From assembly GCA_945903655.1 (NCBI GenBank), contig CAMDOY010000107.1:1-9987 (forward strand): 9,987 bases of DNA, written 5' to 3'. The notes under the pieces are model-generated. The model was not told the DNA's origin and did no database searches. It saw only the letters and a list, made by a program, of their open reading frames with translations. Shown piece by piece: positions 1-6,981 of this stretch (positions are counted from its first letter, which is position 1; the number at the start of each line of letters is the position of its first letter). A program made the position numbers and the translations under genes. This DNA is from Rhizobium sp. Q54. Its GTDB lineage: Bacteria; Pseudomonadota; Alphaproteobacteria; Rhizobiales; Beijerinckiaceae.

Positions 1-1321
1 GCTCGTCGATGGTCGGCATGCGGGGCGGGCGAATCGGCAGCTCAGGCATCGGCGGGATGAAATGCTGCTGATATTGCTCCGGCGCAGGCTGAGGCTCGCC
101 ATAACCCAGAGAACGCGCGTCCTGAGCCGGCGCCCAGGCGGGAGGAGCCTGCACGGGGGCCGGCGCCTGCGGGGCGTAGGTCGGGGCGGGCTCATAAGCG
201 ACCGGCTGAGCGACGGGCTGGGCCACCGGAGCCTCCGTCATCATCGGCTGCTGCTGGCGGACCTGCTCGGGCTGACGGGGGGCGGTGTTGGCGCGCAGGC
301 GCTGGGCGGCCTCGGCCAGACGATCCTCGGTGGCGTTCAGCTCGCGCGCATTGAGCGGATGGTCGATGCCGGTCGCCACCACCGAAACGCGGATGAAGCC
401 GGTGAGGGCGTCGTCGAAGGTCGCGCCCAGAATGATGTTGGCGTCCTCGTCCACTTCCTGACGGATGCGGCTGGCGGCTTCATCAACTTCATAGAGGGTG
501 AGGTCGCTGCCGCCGGTGATGGAGATCAGCAGACCGCGAGCGCCCTTCATGGAGACTTCGTCGAGCAGCGGATTGGCGATGGCGGCCTCTGCGGCCAGGA
601 TCGCGCGGTTGTCGCCGGAGGCCTCGCCGGTGCCCATCATGGCCTTGCCCATCTCGCGCATGATCGAGCGGACGTCGGCGAAGTCGAGGTTGACGAGGCC
701 CTGCTTGACCATGAGGTCGGTGATGGAGGCAACGCCCGAGTAGAGAACCTGGTCAGCCATGGCGAAGGCGTCCGCAAAGGTCGTCTTCTCGTTGGCGATG
801 CGGAACAGGTTCTGGTTCGGGATGACGATCAGCGTATCGACCGCCTTGGTCAGTTCCGTGATGCCCGACTCTGCCAGACGCATCCTGCGCGCGCCCTCGA
901 AGTGGAAGGGCTTGGTCACGACGCCAACGGTCAGGATGCCCATCTCGCGGGCGATGCGCGCGATGACGGGAGCCGCGCCCGTGCCGGTGCCGCCGCCCAT
1001 GCCGGCGGTGACGAAGCACATATGCGCGCCCATCAGGTGATCGCGAATTTCCTCAAGCGCCTCTTCAGCCGCCGCGCGGCCGACTTCCGGCTGGGCGCCC
1101 GCGCCAAGACCTTCGGTGACCTGCAGGCCCATCTGGATGATGCGTTCGGCCTTGGAGGTGGTGAGAGCCTGGGCGTCCGTGTTGGCGACGATGAAATCGA
1201 CGCCAGTCAGGCCGGACACGATCATGTTGTTGACCGCATTGCAGCCGGCGCCGCCGACACCGCAGACCATGATCCTGGGCTTCAGTTCCCGCAGTTCGGG
1301 TGCTTGGAAAGTGATGGTCAT
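1..1321 (-). CDS. ftsZ: Cell division GTPase FtsZ (5' part; C-terminus outside window)
   Basis: FtsZ is the tubulin-like GTPase that polymerises into the cytoplasmic Z-ring and recruits the divisome. The window holds 440 codons from the ATG at 1321; the frame is open at the left edge. Visible in order: the N-terminal nucleotide-binding loop GVGGAGCNAV (residues 21-30), the tubulin signature GGGTGTG (109-115), the T7 catalytic loop NLDFAD (211-216), and the C-terminal domain to about residue 335. A disordered Pro/Gln/Ala-rich linker follows (about 340-440) with a VAQPVAQPVA repeat, ending in PRMPTIDE, which resembles a linker motif of alphaproteobacterial FtsZ. The missing part should hold the rest of the linker and the FtsA-binding C-terminal peptide. 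The start is set by the typical MTITFQAPEL opening and a GAGAGG ribosome site (1334-1329) 7 nt upstream. An oddity is Cys28 in the glycine-rich loop, where Gly is usual in relatives. Confidence 0.98.
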   Translation of the reverse strand, partial: MTITFQAPELRELKPRIMVCGVGGAGCNAVNNMIVSGLTGVDFIVANTDAQALTTSKAERIIQMGLQVTEGLGAGAQPEVGRAAAEEALEEIRDHLMGAHMCFVTAGMGGGTGTGAAPVIARIAREMGILTVGVVTKPFHFEGARRMRLAESGITELTKAVDTLIVIPNQNLFRIANEKTTFADAFAMADQVLYSGVASITDLMVKQGLVNLDFADVRSIMREMGKAMMGTGEASGDNRAILAAEAAIANPLLDEVSMKGARGLLISITGGSDLTLYEVDEAASRIRQEVDEDANIILGATFDDALTGFIRVSVVATGIDHPLNARELNATEDRLAEAAQRLRANTAPRQPEQVRQQQPMMTEAPVAQPVAQPVAYEPAPTYAPQAPAPVQAPPAWAPAQDARSLGYGEPQPAPEQYQQHFIPPMPELPIRPPRMPTIDE

Positions 1322-1351
1322 CGTCAGGCCTCTCGACGTTTGCGCAGGAAT

Positions 1352-1369
1352 GGTTCGGGTTCAGGTTCG
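1352..1369. repeat. Tandem hexamer GGTTCR x3
   Basis: Three adjacent copies on the plus strand read GGTTCG, GGTTCA, GGTTCG (CGAACC, TGAACC, CGAACC on the transcript strand). The last copy runs into GGGAAC to form the inverted repeat GTTC-GG-GAAC at 1365-1374. It lies in the non-coding leader of ftsZ. The function is unknown: it may be a protein-binding site or simply chance. Confidence 0.4.
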
Positions 1370-1374
1370 GGAAC

Positions 1375-1393
1375 GCAAGGCGAAGCGCCCTGC
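1375..1393 (-). other. RNA hairpin between ftsA and ftsZ
   Basis: On the transcript strand GCAGGGCG and CGCCTTGC form an 8-bp stem with one G-U wobble and a 3-nt CTT loop. It begins 16 nt after the ftsA stop codon. The pairing is better on the minus strand, since the plus-strand copy would have an A-C mismatch, which fits a role in the mRNA. No U-tract follows, so it does not look like an intrinsic terminator. It could be a processing or stability element, or chance in GC-rich DNA. Confidence 0.45.
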
Positions 1394-1409
1394 ATCAGTT
1401 AGGGACTAC

Positions 1410-2723
1410 TCAAAAGCTTTCCTTCAGCCATCGACCGACACGGGTGATGTAACCATCCGTGCCTGTCGCCGCGTAGCCTGTCTGCCGCCGCGGCTCGAAA
1501 TGCTCGACGCCCGCGACTTGCGGATAGACGAGCAGACCGATGGACGCTGCGAAAGCAGGATTCTTGGCCGATTCTGGCAGGCCCTGGACACCGAGCGGAC
1601 GCCCGATCCGGACCTGCGAGGAAATGATGCTGCGGGCCGCCTCGGGCATGCCCGTCAATTGGCTCGCGCCGCCCGTGAGGATCAGCTTGCGGCCCGCCTG
1701 GGGACCAAAGCCGGCGCCCTTCAACCGGTCGCGCACGAGCTCGAGGATCTCATCCACGCGCGGCTTGATGATGCGCACGAGCTGCGATTTGGGAATGTGG
1801 TGGGGATGCTCGCCATCCTCGCCCACGGTGGTGACCGAGATGGTCTCGCGATCATCGGAGGCGGAGGGAATGCAGGTGCCGTAAAGGGTCTTCAGCCGCT
1901 CGGCGTCGCTCAGGCGAATGGTGAGGCCGCGGGCGATGTCCATGGTGATGTGATTGCCGCCGACCGCAAATCCATCCACATGGATCAGACGCCCATGGGC
2001 GAAGACGCCGATGGTGGTCGTGCCGCCGCCAAAATCAACCAGCGCCGCGCCCAGTTCGGCCTCGTCGTCCACAAGCGAGGAAAGACCCGCCGCATAGGGC
2101 GTCGCCACCACGGCTTCCACATTCAGATGGCAGCGCTCGACGGCGAGCATGAGATTGCGCACGGCGGCGCCGTCGCAGGAGACCACATGCATGGCCACGC
2201 TGAGCTGATCGCCCATCATGCCCTTGGGATCGCGGATACCGGTGGTGGCGTCCACCGCAAAGCCATTGGGCAGGGAGTGCAGAACCGCCCGCCCCTGCTG
2301 GGCGCCGCGGGAGGCTGCGGCCTCAAGCACGCGTTTGGTGTCCTGCTCGGAGACAGGCCGCCCCCCAAGGCGCACGTCGCCGTTGAAGAGATGCGAGCCT
2401 AGCCGACCGCCCGTCACATTGACGATGACGCTCTCCACCTGCACCCGCGCCATGCGCTCGGCGGCGTCGACGGCGAGACGGATCGCGTGTTCGGCTTCTT
2501 CCATATCAACGACGGCGCCGCCCTTGATGCCGCGCGAGCGCTGATGGCCAATGCCGAGGATGCGGCAGCGATGGGTGCGGCCGCGCAGCATGTCCGAGGG
2601 ATCGGCGGGCATGAGGCGCGCGATGAGGCAAGCGACCTTGGAGGTCCCGACATCGAGAACCGAGAGGATCGTGGTCTTGCGAGCCGAGAGCGGCTTCATG
2701 CGCGGGGTCACATAGCCCGTCAT
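1410..2723 (-). CDS. ftsA: Cell division protein FtsA
   Basis: FtsA is an actin-like ATPase that binds the FtsZ C-terminal peptide and tethers the Z-ring to the inner membrane. The 437-residue protein has the actin-fold phosphate-1 motif LDVGTSKVACL (23-33), the FtsA-specific 1C subdomain after about residue 95, the phosphate-2 motif LVDFGGGTTTIGVF (228-241), and the adenosine motif LTGGASQLTGMPE (349-361). It ends in the amphipathic membrane-targeting helix RVGRWLKESF (428-437). The length is normal for alphaproteobacteria, which carry a short extra N-terminal segment before phosphate-1. The start is the ATG at 2723, which overlaps the ftsQ stop in an ATGA and has AAGGGGAG (2738-2731) 7 nt upstream. 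The inner Met9 has no ribosome site. Coupling to ftsQ is likely. Confidence 0.98.
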   Translation of the reverse strand: MTGYVTPRMKPLSARKTTILSVLDVGTSKVACLIARLMPADPSDMLRGRTHRCRILGIGHQRSRGIKGGAVVDMEEAEHAIRLAVDAAERMARVQVESVIVNVTGGRLGSHLFNGDVRLGGRPVSEQDTKRVLEAAASRGAQQGRAVLHSLPNGFAVDATTGIRDPKGMMGDQLSVAMHVVSCDGAAVRNLMLAVERCHLNVEAVVATPYAAGLSSLVDDEAELGAALVDFGGGTTTIGVFAHGRLIHVDGFAVGGNHITMDIARGLTIRLSDAERLKTLYGTCIPSASDDRETISVTTVGEDGEHPHHIPKSQLVRIIKPRVDEILELVRDRLKGAGFGPQAGRKLILTGGASQLTGMPEAARSIISSQVRIGRPLGVQGLPESAKNPAFAASIGLLVYPQVAGVEHFEPRRQTGYAATGTDGYITRVGRWLKESF

Positions 2724-3727
2724 GTCGGCGCTCCCCTTCTCTTGTTGCGCGGCATGGCTTCCGTCCGGGCGGCTGCGGCCTCTTCGGTCAGACGCGCATA
2801 GATGCGGCCGGGAACGCGCAGGTCGATGGAGACGAGATCCTTGTCCAGAAGGCGCGAGTCGCGCGCCAGGCGCGCGAACTGGACGATGGCCGCTTCCGGA
2901 TCACTTTCGGGCAGCTTGACGTCGAGGCCGTTGGTCATCTTGAGCGTCCAGCGGCGCTCGCCGACCAGGATCCCCGCGCGAATGCGCGAACGCAGGTCCC
3001 CGGCGTTGTCGATGATCTTCAGGAACTCGGCGACGCGCTCGTTGGCCCCCTTGCCCACGACGAAGGGCAATTCCGTAAAGCGCTGGTCGGTCAGTTCCTG
3101 GATCGGGGTTCCATCTGTCGCCACCACAAGGAGCTTGCCGTCCTTCTGCCAGATGGCGAAGGGATCGCGCTCGACGAGCTCGATCAGCAGGCGATCGGGA
3201 TAGAGCTTGCGGACGCTGACCTCCTTGATGAGCGGAATCTGGCGCAGACGGTCGCGCACCTCGGCCACATCAAGGAAAAGCAGGGAATTTCGGTCCGTGA
3301 TCCCGGCGGCGGCGAGCACCTCGGTCTCCGTGAGCCCGCGCGACCCCATGATCGTGACCAGATCGATGTCGAAGCCGAGGACTTTGGCGACCATGTCGCT
3401 GGGCGACCCGTGGTCGGCGACAAAGGCGTCATACTGGCCGCCACGCACCGCGCCATAAAGGGAGACGCCACCCAAAAAGAGGGTTGCCAGGACAAACCCC
3501 GTCGCGCGCGCGCGTAAGAACGCGCCCAGCAAGGTCGTGCGGACGAAGCCCGGACGGCGGCGCACGGCGGCCATGCGGCGCGGCGCGAAAACCGAATAGG
3601 ACGAGAGTTCAGCGCCCCTGGGATTGGAACGACCGTCATCCTGCAGCCCGGCGAAAGCCGGACGCGCGAAAGGCTGACCCGACTGGGCCCCCTTCAACGA
3701 TCGCAGGAGGCGTCTTCCACCATCCAT
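2720..3727 (-). CDS. ftsQ: Cell division protein FtsQ
   Basis: FtsQ is a bitopic inner-membrane protein of the FtsQLB complex, which links early divisome proteins to septal peptidoglycan synthesis. The 335 residues show an Arg- and Pro-rich cytoplasmic tail (1-75), one membrane segment (about 76-94, FVLATLFLGGVSLYG), a periplasmic POTRA domain (about 118-187, with LGFDIDLVTIMG, LFLDVAEVRDRLRQIP and VSVRKLYPDRLLIELVERDP), and the FtsQ beta domain (about 188-310). The tail ends in a basic stretch PRNKRRGAPT. The ATG at 3727 is preferred because MDGGRRLLRSL matches the usual start of Hyphomicrobiales FtsQ. It lies inside the 3' end of ddl (34-nt overlap), and only a weak GGTGGG precedes it. Met52 is the main alternative but also lacks a ribosome site. 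Confidence 0.95.
   Translation of the reverse strand: MDGGRRLLRSLKGAQSGQPFARPAFAGLQDDGRSNPRGAELSSYSVFAPRRMAAVRRRPGFVRTTLLGAFLRARATGFVLATLFLGGVSLYGAVRGGQYDAFVADHGSPSDMVAKVLGFDIDLVTIMGSRGLTETEVLAAAGITDRNSLLFLDVAEVRDRLRQIPLIKEVSVRKLYPDRLLIELVERDPFAIWQKDGKLLVVATDGTPIQELTDQRFTELPFVVGKGANERVAEFLKIIDNAGDLRSRIRAGILVGERRWTLKMTNGLDVKLPESDPEAAIVQFARLARDSRLLDKDLVSIDLRVPGRIYARLTEEAAAARTEAMPRNKRRGAPT
2731..2738 (-). promoter_or_regulatory. ftsA ribosome binding site
   Basis: AAGGGGAG lies 7 nt before the ATG at 2723, inside the last codons of ftsQ. It supports Met1 over Met9 as the ftsA start and fits translation by ribosomes ending on ftsQ. Confidence 0.75.
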
Positions 3728-4617
3728 CGCACCAACCCACCAAATGTTAGACCGGCGTAAGCCGCCATTTCCGGCACAAGGGAGGTCTCGGTCATGCCGG
3801 GCTGAGTATTGACTTCCAGCACCACCAAAGCCCCGGTCCCGTCGGGTCGATCGTCATACCGGAAGTCGGTGCGACTCACGCCCCGACAACCGAGCGCCTT
3901 ATGCGCCCTAAGCGCCAACTCTTGTACCAGATGGTAAATATTTCCTTTAAGATCTGCCGGAAGGATGTGAATTGACCCACCTTTTGAATATTTTGCCGAA
4001 TAATCGTACCAGCCCCCGTCCGCAGCCCGGATGTCGATGACGTCCAGCGCCCGGTCGCCGATCACCGCGCAGGTCAATTCGCGCCCGGCGATGAAGGGTT
4101 CGGCGAGGAGATGGTCCCCATAGGGCCAGTCCTCGGCGATGAGCGCCGCTGGCGGGGTCTCATCCCCCTCCCCCACGATGAAGACGCCGAAGGAGGAGCC
4201 CTCGGCGATGGGTTTGAGCACATAGGGTCTGGGCAGGACATGGGCGCGGGCGGCGTCGAACCGGTTGACCACCTTGCCGCCGGGCACCGGAATATCCGCC
4301 GCCGCCATGACGACCTTCGCCATCTTCTTGTTCATGGCCAGCGCCGAGGCCAGAACGCCCGAGTGGGTGTAGGGGATGCGCAAAACCTCCAGGATCCCCT
4401 GGATTGTGCCATCCTCGCCCGCAGGCCCATGCAGGGCGTTCAGGGCCACATCCGGGCGCAGATCCGAGAGCGTGCGCCCGACGTCGCGGGTGACGTCCAC
4501 GCGGGTGACGCGGAACCCCTCCCCTTCGAGGGCCTTGGCGCAGGCCTCGCCCGAGCGCAGGGACACCTCACGCTCGGAGGACCAGCCCCCCATGAGAACG
4601 GCGACATGTTTTGTCAT
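3694..4617 (-). CDS. ddl: D-alanine--D-alanine ligase
   Basis: Ddl is a cytoplasmic ATP-grasp enzyme that joins two D-alanines, giving the dipeptide that MurF adds to the peptidoglycan precursor. From the ATG at 4617 it has 307 residues, the usual length. Visible motifs: GGWSSEREVSLRSG (10-23) with the substrate-binding Glu15, LHGPAGEDG (62-70), the ATP-grasp segment YVLKPIAEGSSFGV (132-145), the omega-loop YDYSAKYSKGG (204-214), SRTDFR (248-253), and the metal and phosphate site EVNTQPGMTETSL (268-280). The frame extends to a TTG at 4650, 1 nt from the murB stop. I prefer the ATG because MTKHVAVLMGG is the family start and GGGG lies 7 nt upstream. The part encoding residues about 200-240 is AT-rich with unusual codons. 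The 3' end overlaps ftsQ by 34 nt. Confidence 0.96.
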   Translation of the reverse strand: MTKHVAVLMGGWSSEREVSLRSGEACAKALEGEGFRVTRVDVTRDVGRTLSDLRPDVALNALHGPAGEDGTIQGILEVLRIPYTHSGVLASALAMNKKMAKVVMAAADIPVPGGKVVNRFDAARAHVLPRPYVLKPIAEGSSFGVFIVGEGDETPPAALIAEDWPYGDHLLAEPFIAGRELTCAVIGDRALDVIDIRAADGGWYDYSAKYSKGGSIHILPADLKGNIYHLVQELALRAHKALGCRGVSRTDFRYDDRPDGTGALVVLEVNTQPGMTETSLVPEMAAYAGLTFGGLVRWMVEDASCDR

Positions 4618-4651
4618 GATTGAACCCCGTAACGGCCCCTGAAGGCCCAAT

Positions 4652-5575
4652 TCATCCTGCGACGCCGATGCGCCGGATCTCCCAGCGCAACTCCACGCCG
4701 CTGTGGGCGAGCACCCGGCGACGAACTTCCTCGCCCAGCCCCTCGATGTCGGCGGCGCTGGCCTGGCCGCGATTGATGAGGAAGTTGCAGTGCATCTCGC
4801 TCACCTGCGCATCGCCCATCACCAGCCCCCGGCACCCGGCGGCGTCGATGACCTTCCAGGCGCTCTGGGGCTTGGGATTGGCGAAAGTGGAGCCGCCGGT
4901 CTTCTCGCGAATGGGCTGAGAGGCCTCCCGCGCGGCGGTGATTCGGTCCATCTCGGCCATGATCGCGGCGGGCTCGCCAGGCCTGCCCTGAAACAGGGCG
5001 CTGGTGAAGATGATGTCTTCGGGCGCCTCGCTGTGGCGATAGGAGAAGCCCATGTCGCCATGGGTGAAGCTGCGGATCGCGCCAGAGCGGTCAACGCCCC
5101 GCGCCTCGATCAGCACATCGGTGGTCTCGCCCGCATGGGCGCCCGCATTCATGCGCAGGGCGCCGCCGATGGAGCCGGGGATGCCGCGCAGGAAGGCGAG
5201 GCCATCGATACCCGCCTCCGCCGCCGCCCGCGCCGCCTTCATGTCGGGCACGGCGGTTCCCGCGCGAATGCGATTGTCGGGCAGGATCTCGATCTCGCCA
5301 AAGGCCTTGCCGCCCAGACGAATGACAACGCCGGGCACGCCGCCATCGCGCACGATCAGGTTGGAGCCAAGCCCGATCACCGTGACGGGGATCTCGTGCG
5401 GCAGGTGGGCGAGGAAATAGGCGAGGTCCCCTTCGTCCGCTGGCGAGAAAAGCGCCTGCGCAGGCCCGCCCACGCGAAACCAGGTATAGGGCGCCAGCGG
5501 CTGGTTGGACGACAGCCGTCCGCGCAGATCCGGCATGTCAGCCGCCAGCGCAGCGGCGATGTCGGGAAAGCTCAC
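4652..5575 (-). CDS. murB: UDP-N-acetylenolpyruvoylglucosamine reductase
   Basis: MurB is the cytoplasmic FAD enzyme that reduces UDP-GlcNAc-enolpyruvate to UDP-MurNAc with NADPH. With the GTG start at 5575 it has 307 residues. Seen: LAPYTWFRVGGPA (27-39), the FAD-binding segment VIGLGSNLIVRDGG (66-79), GIPGSIGGALRMNAGAHAGE (131-150), FSYRHS (177-182) with the conserved Arg180, KTGGSTFANP (225-234) with the probable proton-donor Ser229, and the C-terminal GVELRWEIRRIG (293-304) with the likely catalytic Glu299. It looks like the shorter type II MurB. An ATG at 5620 would add 15 residues of Gly/Ala-rich sequence translated from the murC tail. I reject it because the GTG has GGGAGGGG (5587-5580) just upstream, forms a GTGA overlap with murC, and gives the family start (M)SFPDI. 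Confidence 0.96.
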   Translation of the reverse strand: MSFPDIAAALAADMPDLRGRLSSNQPLAPYTWFRVGGPAQALFSPADEGDLAYFLAHLPHEIPVTVIGLGSNLIVRDGGVPGVVIRLGGKAFGEIEILPDNRIRAGTAVPDMKAARAAAEAGIDGLAFLRGIPGSIGGALRMNAGAHAGETTDVLIEARGVDRSGAIRSFTHGDMGFSYRHSEAPEDIIFTSALFQGRPGEPAAIMAEMDRITAAREASQPIREKTGGSTFANPKPQSAWKVIDAAGCRGLVMGDAQVSEMHCNFLINRGQASAADIEGLGEEVRRRVLAHSGVELRWEIRRIGVAG

Positions 5576-6981
5576 GCCGCCCCTCCCGCCGCCAGCTGCT
5601 CCGGCAGGGCATAGGCCCATTGCGTGATGTTGCCCGCCCCAAGGCAGACCACATAGTCGCCGGGCTGGGCGAGATCGCGCACGATGGTCGCCAGGCCCTC
5701 GGGCGAGTCGAGGGAGATCACCTGCCGATGACCATGGGCCTTGATGGCGGAGACGAGATGCGCCCGGTCCACGCCCTCGATGGGCTTTTCACCGGCGGCG
5801 TAGACATCAGCCACAATCACCGCGTCCGCATCATTGAAGCAGGTGGCGAACTGGTCGAAGAGGGCCTGAAGGCGCGAGAAGCGATGGGGCTGCACCACCG
5901 CAACCACCTGCCCGCGCGTGGAGGCGCGCGCGGCGCGCAGCACAGCGGCGATCTCCACGGGATGATGGCCATAATCGTCGAAGATCATGGCGCCATTCCA
6001 GTCGCCCGTGCGGGTGAAGCGACGCTTGACGCCGCCAAAGCCCGCAAGCCCCGCGCGGATCGCCTCCACCGGCATGCCCAGCTCATAGGCCACCGCGATG
6101 GCCGCCGTGGCGTTGAGGGCGTTGTGATGGCCCGGCATGGGCAGCACCACATTTTCCAGATAGGTGGCGCGGGACGTCTTGCGGTCGCGCACCAGCACAT
6201 TGAAGCGGCAGACGCCCCCCGCCAGCTCCACATCGAGCAAGCGCACATCCGCCTGGGGATTTTCGCCATAGGTGATGACGCGCCGATCCTCGATGCGGCC
6301 CACCAGCTCCTGCACCGTGGGATGATCGAGGCACATGACGGCGAAGCCATAGAAGGGCAGGTTCTCCACGAGCGTACGGAAGGCTTCCTTCACCGCATCG
6401 AAGGTCTTGAAATGGTCGAGATGCTCGGGGTCGATATTGGTGACGATGGCGATGTCGGCGGGCAGTTTCAGGAAAGTGCCGTCGCTCTCGTCAGCCTCCA
6501 CCACCATCCATTCGCCCTCGCCAAGGCGCGCATTGGTGCCATAGGCGTTGATGATGCCGCCGTTGATGACGGTGGGATCAAAGCCGCCCTTGTCGAGCAG
6601 CGTCGCGACCATGGAGGTGGTCGTGGTCTTGCCGTGGGTGCCTGCAATGGCGATGCACTGCTTGAGGCGCATGAGTTCGGCGAGCATTTCGGCCCGGCGC
6701 ACCACCGGCAGGCGGCGCTCGCGCGCGCCCATCAGTTCCGCATTGTCGCGGCGAATGGCGGTGGAGACCACCACGACAGCCGCCTTGCCAAGGTTGGCCG
6801 CATCGTGCCCGATGAAGACCGTGGCGCCCTTGTCGCGCAGGCGCTTCACATTGGCGCTGTCGCTGGCGTCGGAGCCCTGCACCTCATATCCGAGATTGAG
6901 CAAGACCTCGGCGATGCCGGACATGCCGATGCCGCCGATGCCAACGAAATGAATGGGGCCAAGCTCACGCGGGAGTTTCAT
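5572..6981 (-). CDS. murC: UDP-N-acetylmuramate--L-alanine ligase
   Basis: MurC is the cytoplasmic ATP-dependent ligase that adds L-Ala to UDP-MurNAc, the first amino acid of the stem peptide. The 469 residues are the normal length. The N-terminal domain holds the UDP-binding loop HFVGIGGIGMSG (11-22). The central Mur ligase ATPase domain has the P-loop GTHGKTTTTSM (114-124), EADESDGTF (162-170) and TNIDPEHLDHF (181-191). PGHHNALNATAA (283-294) marks the approach to the C-terminal domain, followed by KRRF (319-322), DDYGHHPVEI (335-344), QPHRFSR (364-370) and LGAGNITQWA (448-457). The ATG at 6981 overlaps the murG stop in an ATGA and has GGAG (6993-6990) 8 nt upstream. The stop overlaps the murB GTG. 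All key motifs look intact. Confidence 0.98.
   Translation of the reverse strand: MKLPRELGPIHFVGIGGIGMSGIAEVLLNLGYEVQGSDASDSANVKRLRDKGATVFIGHDAANLGKAAVVVVSTAIRRDNAELMGARERRLPVVRRAEMLAELMRLKQCIAIAGTHGKTTTTSMVATLLDKGGFDPTVINGGIINAYGTNARLGEGEWMVVEADESDGTFLKLPADIAIVTNIDPEHLDHFKTFDAVKEAFRTLVENLPFYGFAVMCLDHPTVQELVGRIEDRRVITYGENPQADVRLLDVELAGGVCRFNVLVRDRKTSRATYLENVVLPMPGHHNALNATAAIAVAYELGMPVEAIRAGLAGFGGVKRRFTRTGDWNGAMIFDDYGHHPVEIAAVLRAARASTRGQVVAVVQPHRFSRLQALFDQFATCFNDADAVIVADVYAAGEKPIEGVDRAHLVSAIKAHGHRQVISLDSPEGLATIVRDLAQPGDYVVCLGAGNITQWAYALPEQLAAGGAA
5580..5587 (-). promoter_or_regulatory. murB ribosome binding site
   Basis: GGGAGGGG lies 4 nt before the GTG at 5575, inside the last codons of murC. 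It decides the start: the upstream in-frame ATG at 5620 has no comparable purine tract next to it. Confidence 0.75.

Larger units (their letters stand above)
1322..1409 (-). promoter_or_regulatory. ftsA-ftsZ intergenic region, possible ftsZ control region
   Basis: This 88-nt gap is the largest non-coding stretch in the window; the other junctions are overlaps or gaps of at most 34 nt. Seen directly: a perfect-loop hairpin (1375-1393), three tandem copies of GGTTCR (1352-1369, plus-strand reading), a short inverted repeat GTTC-GG-GAAC (1365-1374), and the ftsZ ribosome site GAGAGG (1334-1329). No convincing -35/-10 pair or TTAA-N7-TTAA CtrA site was found by eye. In other alphaproteobacteria ftsZ has its own promoter as well as read-through from the cluster, so a regulatory role here is plausible but is an inference. 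Confidence 0.4.

Noticed and set aside
1375..1393. Hairpin after ftsA as a rho-independent terminator
   Set aside because: No run of U follows the stem, and ftsZ starts soon after on the same strand, so termination here would be unexpected.
62..1402. Plus-strand open frame of 446 codons opposite ftsZ
   Set aside because: It mirrors the whole of ftsZ, is rich in Gly, His, Arg and Asp with no recognisable motif, and has no ribosome site. GC-rich coding DNA routinely leaves the opposite strand open.
1116..2402. Plus-strand open frame of 428 codons opposite ftsA and the start of ftsZ
   Set aside because: It spans two real genes and their spacer on the other strand and shows no family motif, so it is a shadow frame.
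3901..4020. A defined sigma70-type promoter in the AT-rich part of ddl
   Set aside because: No -35/-10 pair with proper spacing was found by eye, so only the compositional anomaly is reported.
4618..4650. TTG start 11 codons upstream of the ddl ATG
   Set aside because: TTG is a weaker start, it sits 1 nt from the murB stop, and the family normally starts at MTKHVAVLMGG. It cannot be fully excluded.
4703..5614. Plus-strand open frame of 303 codons opposite murB
   Set aside because: It is a shadow of murB with biased composition and no motif or ribosome site.
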